Shown piece by piece: positions 43,341-51,957 of a stretch of DNA of 64,000 nt (positions are counted from its first letter, which is position 1; the number at the start of each line of letters is the position of its first letter). A program made the position numbers and the translations under genes. The notes under the pieces are model-generated. The model saw only the letters and a program-made list of their open reading frames with translations, was not told where the DNA came from and made no database searches. The stretch lies in assembly GCA_036565725.1 (NCBI GenBank), contig DATCXQ010000925.1:1-64000 (forward strand). The letters are read 5' to 3'. The stretch is from JAJVID01 sp036565725. GTDB taxonomy: Bacteria; Acidobacteriota; Blastocatellia; RBC074.

Positions 43341-44588
43341 ATGTCTGATGTAGTTATAAGAGCCGAAGCCCTCGGTAAGAGATACCGAATCTCCCATCGA
43401 CGCGAGCGGCAGGCTGACGGCTCTCCGTATGACAGTTCCCCGAAACACGAGGATTTTTGGGCGCTGAGAGACGTGTCCTTCGAGGTCAAGCAGGGCGAGG
43501 CGCTGGGAATCATCGGCCGAAACGGCGCCGGTAAATCGACCCTGCTCAAGCTCCTGAGCCGCATTACGGAGCCTACCGAGGGCAGGGCCCGCATCCGCGG
43601 CCGCGTCGCCAGCCTGCTCGAAGTCGGCACAGGCTTCCACCCCGAATTGACAGGGCGCGAAAACATCTACCTCAACGGCTCCATCCTCGGGATGTCCAAG
43701 GCCGAGATCAGGAAGAAGTTCGACGAGATCGTTTCTTTCGCCGAGATCGCGCAGTTCCTCGACACGCCCGTGAAGCGCTACAGCAGCGGGATGTACGTTA
43801 GGCTGGCCTTCTCGGTGGCTGCGCACGTGGAACCCGAGATACTGGTGGTGGACGAGGTGTTGGCAGTGGGCGACGTGGCGTTCCAGAGGAAGTGCATGGA
43901 CTACATGAAGAGACTGGCGCGGAGCGGCATCACCATCATCCTGGTTTCGCACGACCTGTTCGCCGTCAAGACGATGTGCCGCCGCGTACTGGCGCTGTCG
44001 GCCGGAAGACTCAAGTTCGACGGCTTGCCCGCCGAGGGCATTGACCTCTACGAAAAGGATTCCCGATTGGAGGCCGATCCGTGGGCGGCGGGAATAATCG
44101 GAGAAGACATTGACCAATGGCCGATCATCATCCGTTTCGTGGAGTTGCTTGACGCGGATGGCTCCCCGCGCACGGTCTACGATTACGGCGAGCGAATGCG
44201 CGTGCGGATACATTATGAGTCGCGCAAGCCCGTCAGACACCCCAACTTCTATCTTGGAATACGGCGGCCAGACAATGTCGTGTGCTGCAGCTATAGCGCG
44301 GCGCGAGACGGCGTCACTGTCCCTTCCCTCGATGGAAGCGGAGTAATCGAATTGCTAACGCCGCCGCTCCGGTTGGTCTCGGACCTATACAGCACTTATG
44401 CCGGGGTTTGGGATCGTGAATTCAAAAACCTCTACTGCGGACAGATCGGGCCAAATTTCCATGTCCGCGACGAGGTGCTCAATCAACACTTCGGCGTTTT
44501 CCACGTGCCAGGCGAATGGCGCTGGGGCGTCAACGGACATAAAAATGTGGGACAGACTTTATTCCGTCCGGCAGCCGGGGCGGACTGA
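43341..44588 (+). CDS. Wzt-like ATP-binding protein, copy 1
   Basis: This 415-residue protein has an ABC domain with Walker A GRNGAGKST (about 61-69), signature YSSGMYVRLAFS, and Walker B EILVVDEVLAVGD. A C-terminal Wzt-type beta-sandwich follows (about 255-415; FVELLDADGSPRTVYDYGER). In E. coli O9a the C-terminal domain of Wzt recognises the modified end of the glycan. The start at 43341 (MSDVVIRAEALGK) is preferred because it matches the paralogue at 50659; it lies 10 nt after the permease gene. The ATPase part is nearly identical in DNA sequence to that paralogue. Confidence 0.94.
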   Translation: MSDVVIRAEALGKRYRISHRRERQADGSPYDSSPKHEDFWALRDVSFEVKQGEALGIIGRNGAGKSTLLKLLSRITEPTEGRARIRGRVASLLEVGTGFHPELTGRENIYLNGSILGMSKAEIRKKFDEIVSFAEIAQFLDTPVKRYSSGMYVRLAFSVAAHVEPEILVVDEVLAVGDVAFQRKCMDYMKRLARSGITIILVSHDLFAVKTMCRRVLALSAGRLKFDGLPAEGIDLYEKDSRLEADPWAAGIIGEDIDQWPIIIRFVELLDADGSPRTVYDYGERMRVRIHYESRKPVRHPNFYLGIRRPDNVVCCSYSAARDGVTVPSLDGSGVIELLTPPLRLVSDLYSTYAGVWDREFKNLYCGQIGPNFHVRDEVLNQHFGVFHVPGEWRWGVNGHKNVGQTLFRPAAGAD

Positions 44589-44658
44589 AACCCATCCCGT
44601 ATTTTCCGCAGAAACCTTCAGGTCACGTTGCGACGCCCTGAAACAATGGAAATCAGGC

Positions 44659-44722
44659 GGCGCCCCCGCGTCTCGCGGGCAGGTCTTGCGGTGAAGCCTG
44701 CCCGCGAGGACGCGGGGGCGCC
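44659..44722. repeat. GC-rich hairpin inside the polysaccharide cluster
   Basis: The arms GGCGCCCCCGCGTCTCGCGG and CCCGCGAGGACGCGGGGGCG are inverted near-copies that extend into GGCAGG/CCTGCC around a 13-nt loop. The stem is about 25 bp and almost all G/C. It sits between the first wzt gene and the oxidoreductase gene and could slow transcription or protect mRNA ends. Confidence 0.85.
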
Positions 44723-44743
44723 ATTTTCCGAGGAGAAATAAAA

Positions 44744-45751
44744 GTGGTTGGAATTGCCGTTGTCGGCTATGGATATTGGGGGCCGAACCTGGCCCGGAAC
44801 TTCGCGGAGACAGAAGGGGCCGCGGTGGTGATGTGTTGTGATTCCGATCCGCGGCGACTCGCTCTCGCTCAGAAGCGATTCCCTGCCCTGATCTGCGCTA
44901 CCGATTTTGATGATGCGCTACGAAACCCGGACGTCAACGCCGTCGCCATCGCCACGCCGGTACACACGCACTACGAGTTGGCCAAACGCGCCATCAAGGC
45001 AGGCAAACATGTCCTGGTAGAAAAGCCGCTGACGGCGCGCGTGGATCATGCGGAGGAGTTGGTCACGCTGGCGGAGAAGAACGGCGTGGTCCTCATGGTC
45101 GATCACGTCTTCGTTTACAGCCCTCCTGTGCTGAAGATGAAAGAGCTGGTGACGCAAGGGAGGCTCGGCAACCTGTTTTTCATTGACAGCGTTCGCATCA
45201 ACCTTGGGCTGTTCCAGCACGACGTCAACGTGGTATGGGACCTCGCGCCGCATGACCTTTCGATCGTGGACTACCTGGTGGAGCGGCTGCCGGTCTCACT
45301 CTCGGCGTATGGCGGCATACATGCCGATCACGAGATCGAAGACGTCGCCTACCTTAACCTCGATTACGGCGCCGGCCTGATCGCCAATTTCCACGTCAAC
45401 TGGCTCTCGCCGGTCAAGGTTCGCCAGATGATCATCGGCGGGAGCGAACGCAGCCTTATTTATAACGACCTGGATGTAGACGAGAAGATCAAAGTCTACG
45501 ACCGCGGTATCGAGGTCGGCGAGGATTTGGAGCAGCGGCGCAAGACGCTGATCAGCTATCGCAGCGGTGACGTCTGGGCGCCGAACCTGGCCACACGCGA
45601 GCCCCTGTCGCGAATGGCCGAGCATTTCGTCACGTGCGTTAAGACCGGCCAGCGGCCGGTGTCTGACGGCAAGTCCGGATTGCGCATCGTCAAAATCCTC
45701 GACGCGGCGCAGCGCGGCATTAAATCCCTGAATGGACGGGTGAACATCTGA
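44744..45751 (+). CDS. Gfo/Idh/MocA-family sugar oxidoreductase
   Basis: This 335-residue protein has an N-terminal Rossmann fold (VGYGYWGPNLARNF), the family motif VEKPL with its catalytic Lys, and a C-terminal substrate domain. It resembles the WlbA/WbpB group, which oxidises C3 of UDP-N-acetyl-glucosaminuronate in pathways to diacetamido sugars. That assignment is by context, since an aminotransferase and an acetyltransferase needed for the next steps lie downstream. The start is a GTG with GAGGAG upstream. Confidence 0.9.
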   Translation: MVGIAVVGYGYWGPNLARNFAETEGAAVVMCCDSDPRRLALAQKRFPALICATDFDDALRNPDVNAVAIATPVHTHYELAKRAIKAGKHVLVEKPLTARVDHAEELVTLAEKNGVVLMVDHVFVYSPPVLKMKELVTQGRLGNLFFIDSVRINLGLFQHDVNVVWDLAPHDLSIVDYLVERLPVSLSAYGGIHADHEIEDVAYLNLDYGAGLIANFHVNWLSPVKVRQMIIGGSERSLIYNDLDVDEKIKVYDRGIEVGEDLEQRRKTLISYRSGDVWAPNLATREPLSRMAEHFVTCVKTGQRPVSDGKSGLRIVKILDAAQRGIKSLNGRVNI

Positions 45752-45753
45752 TC

Positions 45754-46782
45754 ATGAATTTACGCGACAAAACAGTTCTGATTACCGGCGGGTGTGGGCT
45801 GATCGGCTCTCACATCGCCGACCAGCTCATCCGCGACGAGCGGGTCGGGATGGTCATAATACTGGATAACCTCAGTCGCGGGACGCTCCATAACATTGAA
45901 TGGGCTCGGCGACATGGCAATATCGAGTTGGCGCAAAAGGACATCCGCAGCTTCGACGATATCAGGCCATATTTCGATGATGTCGACGTGGTCTTTCACC
46001 TGGCCGCCATCCGAATAACCGCCTGCGCGGCCCAGCCTCGCGAGTGCCTGGAGGTGATGATTGACGGTACTTACAACGTTGTCGAGGCTTGTGTGAAAGC
46101 CGGCGTAAAACGACTGGTGGCTTCCAGTTCGGCGTCGGTTTACGGGGCCGCCGACAGCTACCCGACTACCGAGGAGCATCACCCTTACAACAACCGCACC
46201 TGGTACGGCGCCGCCAAATTGGCAAACGAAGGTCTGTATCGCTCCTTCAACGACATGTTCGGCCTGCCTTACGTCGCGCTGCGTTACTTCAACGTCTACG
46301 GCCCGCGAATGGACGTGTTCGGGAAATATACCGAGGTTCTCATTCGCTGGCTCGACTGTCTTGACCGGGGCGAGCGCCCGAAGATTTTCGGAGACGGCCA
46401 GACCTCAATGGACTTCGTCTACGTAGAGGACGTCGCCCGCGCCAACATCCTCGCCGCCAAGAGCGATGTGGTGGACGAAGTCTTCAATGTCGCCTCAGGC
46501 GCTGAGACGACGCTGTTGGAATTATTGCAAACGCTGCTGAAAGTTACCGGGAGGACCGACGTTCAGCCCGAGTTCCTGCCCGAACGCGCAATCAACCCAG
46601 TTCCCCGCCGACTTGCCGACATAAGCAACGCGGAAAAAAAATTGGGCTTCCTCGCCCGGGTCGAGGTGGAAGAAGGTCTACGCAGGCTCGTCGAGTGGCG
46701 CAGGCAGGTCATCTCAAACCATCAATACGACGATTACGCCGTGGATACAACGGCGGCTGCGGCCGCGGAAGCGAGTTCTTAA
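45754..46782 (+). CDS. NAD-dependent sugar epimerase/dehydratase
   Basis: This 342-residue extended SDR has GGCGLIGSHIADQL at the N-terminus, SSSASVYG, Tyr/Lys in NRTWYGAAKLANEG, and LRYFNVYGPRMD. It resembles UDP-glucose 4-epimerases and UDP-hexose dehydratases; the exact reaction cannot be read. It starts 3 nt after the oxidoreductase stop and is followed 3 nt later by the aminotransferase, so all three are tightly linked and most likely act in one sugar-nucleotide pathway. Confidence 0.93.
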   Translation: MNLRDKTVLITGGCGLIGSHIADQLIRDERVGMVIILDNLSRGTLHNIEWARRHGNIELAQKDIRSFDDIRPYFDDVDVVFHLAAIRITACAAQPRECLEVMIDGTYNVVEACVKAGVKRLVASSSASVYGAADSYPTTEEHHPYNNRTWYGAAKLANEGLYRSFNDMFGLPYVALRYFNVYGPRMDVFGKYTEVLIRWLDCLDRGERPKIFGDGQTSMDFVYVEDVARANILAAKSDVVDEVFNVASGAETTLLELLQTLLKVTGRTDVQPEFLPERAINPVPRRLADISNAEKKLGFLARVEVEEGLRRLVEWRRQVISNHQYDDYAVDTTAAAAAEASS

Positions 46783-46784
46783 CG

Positions 46785-47915
46785 ATGATCCCGATTACCA
46801 AACCAGTAATGGGCGACGAGGAACTGGAGCGCGTCCGGGAAGTCATTGAAAGTGGCTGGCTAACCCAGGGGCCGCGCGTGGCGGAATTCGAGCGCCTTGT
46901 CGCGGAATACGTCGGCGCCCAATACGCCGTGGCCTGCAGCAGTTGCACTACCGCGCTGCACCTGGCGTTACTCGCCCTCGGCGTCGGGCCGGGCGATGAA
47001 GTGATTGTGCCCTCGCTCAGCTTCATCGCCACTGCGAACGCCGTCCGATATGTGGGCGCGACGCCCGTATTCGCCGAGGTGGACTTGCGCACATACAATC
47101 TTGACCCCGCCGACGTCGAGCGGCGCGTCAACTCACGCACTAAGGCGATAATGGTCGTTCACCAGATAGGACTGCCGGCTGACATTGACGCCTTCCTCGA
47201 AATCGGCCGCAGACATAACCTGAGGGTTTTTGAGGACGCCGCGTGCGCGCTCGGTTCGCGTTACAAGGACAGGGCGGTTGGGGCGCGCACGGAGATGGCC
47301 TGTTTCTCCTTCCATCCCCGTAAAGTTATTTGCACGGGCGACGGCGGAATGATCACTACAAACAATCCGGAATACGCCGAGCGTCTCAGATTACTCCGGC
47401 AGCATGGGATGAACGTCTCGGACACGGCGCGGCATAACGCCCGCAATGTGATAATTGAGGAATATCCGGTCGTGGGCTACAACTACCGGCTCACCGATCT
47501 GCAGGCGGCCGTCGGCATCGAACAGATGAAACGCCTCGATTACCTGGTGAGTCGCAGAGTGGAATTGGCGATGCGATACTACCGCCTCTTGTCAGAATAT
47601 CAGTGGCTGCTGCCCCCTTATGTCCCGCCCTACGCCGATCCGAACTTCCAGTCCTTCGCCATCTCGCTCGACGATGACTGCGCCGTTACGCGAGACGGCG
47701 TGTGGCAAACATTACTGGACAACGGAGTGGCGGCAAAGCGTGGGATCATGGCTATTCACCGAGAGCGTTCTTACACTGAAACCTACGGCCATCAACCCTT
47801 GCCCGTGACGGAGAAGGCCAGTGACAGTTCATTGCTTCTGCCGCTTTATCCACAAATGACCGAGGCTGAACAGGATCACGTCGTGGCGGCGCTTGGAAAA
47901 GCGCTTCGCTCGTAG
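46785..47915 (+). CDS. DegT/DnrJ/EryC1-type sugar aminotransferase, copy 1
   Basis: This 376-residue PLP enzyme starts MIPITKPVMGDEELERV. Lys180 in CFSFHPRKVICTGDGG binds PLP, and the YNYRLTDLQAAVG motif follows. It transfers an amino group from glutamate to a keto sugar nucleotide. The start at 46785 is chosen because it lies 3 nt after the epimerase stop and gives the standard family N-terminus. It has about the same length as the second copy at 51958 but is not a close duplicate of it, so the two probably act on different sugars or positions. Confidence 0.95.
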   Translation: MIPITKPVMGDEELERVREVIESGWLTQGPRVAEFERLVAEYVGAQYAVACSSCTTALHLALLALGVGPGDEVIVPSLSFIATANAVRYVGATPVFAEVDLRTYNLDPADVERRVNSRTKAIMVVHQIGLPADIDAFLEIGRRHNLRVFEDAACALGSRYKDRAVGARTEMACFSFHPRKVICTGDGGMITTNNPEYAERLRLLRQHGMNVSDTARHNARNVIIEEYPVVGYNYRLTDLQAAVGIEQMKRLDYLVSRRVELAMRYYRLLSEYQWLLPPYVPPYADPNFQSFAISLDDDCAVTRDGVWQTLLDNGVAAKRGIMAIHRERSYTETYGHQPLPVTEKASDSSLLLPLYPQMTEAEQDHVVAALGKALRS

Positions 47916-47921
47916 AAAGTT

Positions 47922-48632
47922 ATGACTGAAAAACTTGAACCGGGTGTTGAAAGTCGCGAGGAACATTCCGTAGTTAGAGCCGTCCACGGATTGCGGGAAT
48001 CGGCGCCGGACCCGGAATTCCAGATTGAACTAGCAGAGCACTTGCGCGGCAAGTACGACCGCGCAGGTCTGCTCGAACTTTACGCGCGCTTTGCGCTGGG
48101 GGACGGCGACTTCGACACGTTGATGAGGCGAGCGATATGGCGCGCGCTGGCGCGCCGAGTCGGACACGGGCTTAGCGTTGGCAGCGGCGTCGGTTTTAAA
48201 CACATGGAGACCCTCGAAGTCGGCGACGGGGTTTTCATTGGCGCTCAGACCTATATACAGGGACGGATCAACGGCCGGTGTGTCATCGGCGATCACGTGT
48301 GGATCGGCCCGCAATCCTATTTCGACGCCCGTGACCTGATTGTGGAGGAGTACGTCGGTTGGGGGCCGGGGGCTAAAGTCCTGGGTTCGACCCACGTCGG
48401 GACGCCAATTGAGATTCCGATCATCCAAACAGACCTTGAAATCAAACAAGTCAAGGTCGAGGCCTGGGCCGACATCGGCGTAAACGCCGTAATCCTGCCC
48501 GGCGTAACAATCGGAAAGGGAAGCATAGTCGGGGCCGGCGCGGTAGTGACTGAAGACGTGCCTCCATTCGCTATTGTGGCCGGCGTCCCCGCCAGGTTTT
48601 TGCGCTGGCGAGAAGGACATCATAACGGCTAG
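47922..48632 (+). CDS. Hexapeptide-repeat acyltransferase with N-terminal helical extension
   Basis: This 236-residue protein has about 85 N-terminal residues that are mostly helical and unfamiliar. A left-handed beta-helix follows (GDGVFIGAQTYIQGRINGRC, VWIGPQSYFDARDL, DIGVNAVILPGVTIGKGSIV) and then the VVAGVPARFLRW cap (VPPFAIVAGVPARFLRW). It resembles the WbbJ/maltose O-acetyltransferase group. It could add an acetyl group to the polysaccharide sugar. It starts 6 nt after the aminotransferase stop. Confidence 0.85.
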   Translation: MTEKLEPGVESREEHSVVRAVHGLRESAPDPEFQIELAEHLRGKYDRAGLLELYARFALGDGDFDTLMRRAIWRALARRVGHGLSVGSGVGFKHMETLEVGDGVFIGAQTYIQGRINGRCVIGDHVWIGPQSYFDARDLIVEEYVGWGPGAKVLGSTHVGTPIEIPIIQTDLEIKQVKVEAWADIGVNAVILPGVTIGKGSIVGAGAVVTEDVPPFAIVAGVPARFLRWREGHHNG

Positions 48633-48678
48633 CGGCGGGACAGGCTTATGGTTGACGAAAAATCAATGTGACGACAAG

Positions 48679-48745
48679 TGTGGCGCGATTTGTTTAATCG
48701 CGCCGCTTCGGCCGAGGGCAGCGCGATTAAACAAATCGCGCCACA
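48679..48745. repeat. Double hairpin, CGATTTGTTTAATCG core
   Basis: GGCGCGATTTGTTTAATCGC (from 48682) and GCGCGATTAAACAAATCGCG (from 48721) are each self-complementary and are also inverted copies of each other. The same core occurs at 3.4 and 27.65 kb. It fills the space between the acyltransferase and glycosyltransferase genes inside the cluster. Confidence 0.88.
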
Positions 48746-48772
48746 GCATATGTTCCACTGAAAAGTGAAAGC

Positions 48773-50623
48773 ATGAGCCAATCAACAAAGAGTTCTCAAA
48801 TACAGGAAGAGTTGGATTACCGCGCGGCTCTGGCCGACTGTTTTATCGACCTGAGCGAAGGCTGTATTTTCAACCATGCCTATGATGACGCGCTCAAATA
48901 CATCGAACTTGCCACTCACTTTTACAATAATCTGACCGGTGATTTGTCATCATTGCGCGTTGAAATAAGTTTGCGCGCCATCGCCAATTTAATTCCAAAT
49001 GAACAGGAGAAGTCCCAGGTCGAATCTGTCGGCCCTTCCAGCAAGCCGGTTTGTCTCCACGTAATGAATGAAGCGTCCGCCTTCGGCGGGCTTATCTCGA
49101 CTGCGACTCGATGGATAAAAATCGACGGTGGCGCAAGGATTCACAGTGTCGCCCTTCTATCCCAACAGTTGCCGGCGCCGGCTGAGCTGGTTCAGGCCGT
49201 CTCAGAGAGCGGCGGCGAGATATACATCGCTGACCAGAAGTCATCTCCCTTTCAGCGGGCCGCGTGGCTGAGGAACCTGGCGCGCAAGATGGCGACGCAC
49301 GTGGCGCTGCACATTGATTCTTGCAGCTTGATCGCCGCGATCGCTTTCGGCAGTAAGGGGGGACCGCCCGTGCTTCTGGTCAATCATCCAGGCCATATGT
49401 TTTGGGTCGGCGTATCAGCGGCCGACTTCGTTGTGAATGTCCGCGGATCGCAACTGGAGACACATTGGACGAAGGTTCACAGAGGGGCTAAAAATTGTTT
49501 GACCATTCCGGTCCCACTGCTGGAACCTGAAACTTCGCATCAGGCGGAAATTGACCGCGAAGAAAGAAAGTCGAGAGCAAGGGAAATCCTCGGCGTCCCG
49601 AAAGATTCCATCCTGATCATGACATCCGGCGCCTCTTACAAATTCCGCCCCTTGGGAGAGATCGATTTTCTTAAAACCTGTCAGGAGATACTGGAAGCCG
49701 TTCCGGAGGCTTATTTACTGGCCGCAGGCATTATTGAAGACGATCGATGGCGAGACGCGTCAAATAAACTGGGTTCCAGATTGCGGGCGTTGGGCAGCCT
49801 TCCCCAGAGTAAGATTGCGATCCTTCACCAGGCCTCTGACGTGTATGTTGAAGGCTTCCCATTCGGTTCGACAACCGCGCTGCTCGAAGCGGGATTGCAA
49901 GGACTTCCGGCCGTGCTCTCGCCGGCGGAATGCCCGCCGCCTTACGGGACAGACGGCGTTGCGTTGGACGACACACTCGAACGCCCCGCCAGTATTGAGC
50001 GTTACAAACTGGAAGTGATAAGGCTTTGCAAAAATCCGGCCGATCGAGCCTCCGTCGCCATGAAGTTGCAAAAGTCGGTTCTCGCGCATCACACGGGAGA
50101 TGGATGGAGGCGGTATCTCACAAATGCGCTTCAGGCGCTGCCGTCGGAGCATCGCCTTCATCCGCTCCAAACGCCGGTCAGAACTCCGCCTGCGATTTAT
50201 GAGTACTGGTGCGATTTCCTGGCGACGCAGGAGCCGAGCAGAAGCGTTCTTGAAGATCGTATATTCTGCGCCTTTTCCGTGGGATTGCGGCCGAAGATCA
50301 CGCCAAAGATGAAGTCGGCCTGCAAGAAAGCCGAGCGCATCAGGGGGGACAGAACTATACCGCTGCCGCTCCTGTCATTGCTGTGCAATTACTGCCTGCC
50401 TCTGCTTCCCTTATCGCTGGCTCGCATTGTCTTCCGGACGGTCAAGTTTTTCTTCCTCGGAAGGTTGGCGGATAGGATGCGCAACAAGTTAGCTCGTCTG
50501 TTTCGGAGAACTAAGGATTCCCAGGCGCACTTCGAGCACCAATATCGCCATATCCAGGAAAACAACCGGTGGTTTGGCGCCGCAAACCAGGTTGCGTTGA
50601 AAGAAAATCTGGATCGGGAATAA
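48773..50623 (+). CDS. GT-B-type glycosyltransferase
   Basis: This 616-residue protein has an N-terminal helical part (about 1-80, TPR-like) and a GT-B glycosyltransferase core. The donor-binding C-terminal half shows ILIMTSGASYKFRPLGEIDF, then ILHQASDVYVEGFPFGSTT and LLEAGLQGLPAVLSP. This pattern is found in GT4- and GT41-like enzymes. The last ~130 residues are basic and partly hydrophobic (LPLLSLLCNYCLPLLPLSL), perhaps for membrane contact. It is the only clear glycosyltransferase in the window, which is few for a complete polysaccharide, so others must be elsewhere. It lies between the two sugar-modification sets. Confidence 0.8.
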   Translation: MSQSTKSSQIQEELDYRAALADCFIDLSEGCIFNHAYDDALKYIELATHFYNNLTGDLSSLRVEISLRAIANLIPNEQEKSQVESVGPSSKPVCLHVMNEASAFGGLISTATRWIKIDGGARIHSVALLSQQLPAPAELVQAVSESGGEIYIADQKSSPFQRAAWLRNLARKMATHVALHIDSCSLIAAIAFGSKGGPPVLLVNHPGHMFWVGVSAADFVVNVRGSQLETHWTKVHRGAKNCLTIPVPLLEPETSHQAEIDREERKSRAREILGVPKDSILIMTSGASYKFRPLGEIDFLKTCQEILEAVPEAYLLAAGIIEDDRWRDASNKLGSRLRALGSLPQSKIAILHQASDVYVEGFPFGSTTALLEAGLQGLPAVLSPAECPPPYGTDGVALDDTLERPASIERYKLEVIRLCKNPADRASVAMKLQKSVLAHHTGDGWRRYLTNALQALPSEHRLHPLQTPVRTPPAIYEYWCDFLATQEPSRSVLEDRIFCAFSVGLRPKITPKMKSACKKAERIRGDRTIPLPLLSLLCNYCLPLLPLSLARIVFRTVKFFFLGRLADRMRNKLARLFRRTKDSQAHFEHQYRHIQENNRWFGAANQVALKENLDRE

Positions 50624-50658
50624 GGATCAGTTCCGGCGATAAAAGCCGGCGGGAATAA

Positions 50659-51942
50659 ATGTCTGAAGTTGTTATCCGGGCCGAAGGCCTCGCCAAGAAA
50701 TATCAAGTAGCGCATCAGGGTGAACGGGCAAGATACGTCGCCCTTCGCGACGTGATCACCGACAAACTGCTTGCGCCCATTCGATGGCTCAGGTCTCGGA
50801 CTTCGAAAGCCGATAGCCCATCGTCCGCGGGCGTCAGTCCGAGGATCGAGGAATTCTGGGCGCTAAAAGACATATCATTCGAGGTCAAGCAGGGCGAACC
50901 GCTCGGAATCATCGGCCGAAACGGCGCCGGGAAATCGACCCTGCTCAAGCTCCTGTGCCGCATCACCGAACCTACCGCGGGCAAGGCCCGCATCCGCGGC
51001 CGCGTCGCCAGCCTGCTCGAAGTCGGCACAGGCTTCCACCCCGAATTGACCGGCCGCGAAAACATCTACCTCAACGGCTCCATCCTAGGGATGTCCAGGG
51101 CGGAGATCAGGAAGAGGTTCGACGAGATCGTCGCCTTCGCCGAGATCGAGCGGTTCCTCGACACGCCCGTGAAGCGTTACAGCAGCGGGATGTACGTGAG
51201 GTTGGCCTTCTCGGTGGCGGCGCACCTGGAGCCTGAGATACTGGTTTTGGATGAGGTGCTGGCGGTGGGGGATGTGGCGTTCCAGAGGAAGTGCATGAAC
51301 TACATGAAGAGGCTGGCGCGGAGCGGCATCACCATCATCCTGGTTTCGCACAACCTTTTCGCCGTGAAGGCGATGTGCCGCCGCGCGCTGGTGTTGTCTG
51401 GCGGGAGGCTTCAATTCGACGGTTCGGCGGACGAGGGAGTCGAGATTTACCAGAAAAATTCCCAGATGGAAGCGACATCATGGGCGCTCGAGGTGGTCGG
51501 AAGGGACGTCAGCAAGTGGCCGATTATTCTTACCGCGATGGAGTTCTTCGACGCCGAAGGCCGGCCGCGCACGGTTTACGATTACGGCGAGCGAATGCGC
51601 GTGCGGATACATTACGAGTTGCGGAGGCCCATCGAATTCCCGAATTTCTACCTCTCTTTCCAGCGATCAGACAACGTCTGGTGTTGCAGTTTCAGCGCCG
51701 CTCGGGATGGCGCCACCGCTCCACTACTCAAAGAGAGCGGGTTCATCGAGCTACTGACTCCGCCACTACGATTGGTGGCTGACCTGTACGGCGCCTACGC
51801 TGCCGTATGGGATCAGGAATTCAAGAACCTTTACTCTGCGCAAACCGGTCCGAACTTCCACGTTCGCGACGAAATACTTAACCCCGAATTCGGAGTTTTT
51901 CACGAGCCTGCGGAATGGCGATGGAGCGCCACGGGCGATTGA
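50659..51942 (+). CDS. Wzt-like ATP-binding protein, copy 2
   Basis: This 427-residue paralogue of the protein at 43341 has Walker A GRNGAGKST (about 86-94), signature YSSGMYVRLAFS, and Walker B EILVLDEVLAVGD. It has a longer N-terminal insertion (about 24-60) and a divergent C-terminal Wzt-type domain. The stretch 50885-51350 is nearly identical in DNA to 43495-43960, while the flanks differ. This suggests duplication followed by gene conversion of the ATPase core. It has no permease of its own next to it and may share the Wzm at 42467, with a different glycan-recognition end. Confidence 0.93.
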   Translation: MSEVVIRAEGLAKKYQVAHQGERARYVALRDVITDKLLAPIRWLRSRTSKADSPSSAGVSPRIEEFWALKDISFEVKQGEPLGIIGRNGAGKSTLLKLLCRITEPTAGKARIRGRVASLLEVGTGFHPELTGRENIYLNGSILGMSRAEIRKRFDEIVAFAEIERFLDTPVKRYSSGMYVRLAFSVAAHLEPEILVLDEVLAVGDVAFQRKCMNYMKRLARSGITIILVSHNLFAVKAMCRRALVLSGGRLQFDGSADEGVEIYQKNSQMEATSWALEVVGRDVSKWPIILTAMEFFDAEGRPRTVYDYGERMRVRIHYELRRPIEFPNFYLSFQRSDNVWCCSFSAARDGATAPLLKESGFIELLTPPLRLVADLYGAYAAVWDQEFKNLYSAQTGPNFHVRDEILNPEFGVFHEPAEWRWSATGD

Positions 51943-51957
51943 CCCCTACCGACACTT

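Noticed and set aside
43323..44240. 305-codon open frame on the minus strand
   Set aside because: It is opposite the Wzt ATPase gene, whose Walker and signature motifs are unmistakable.
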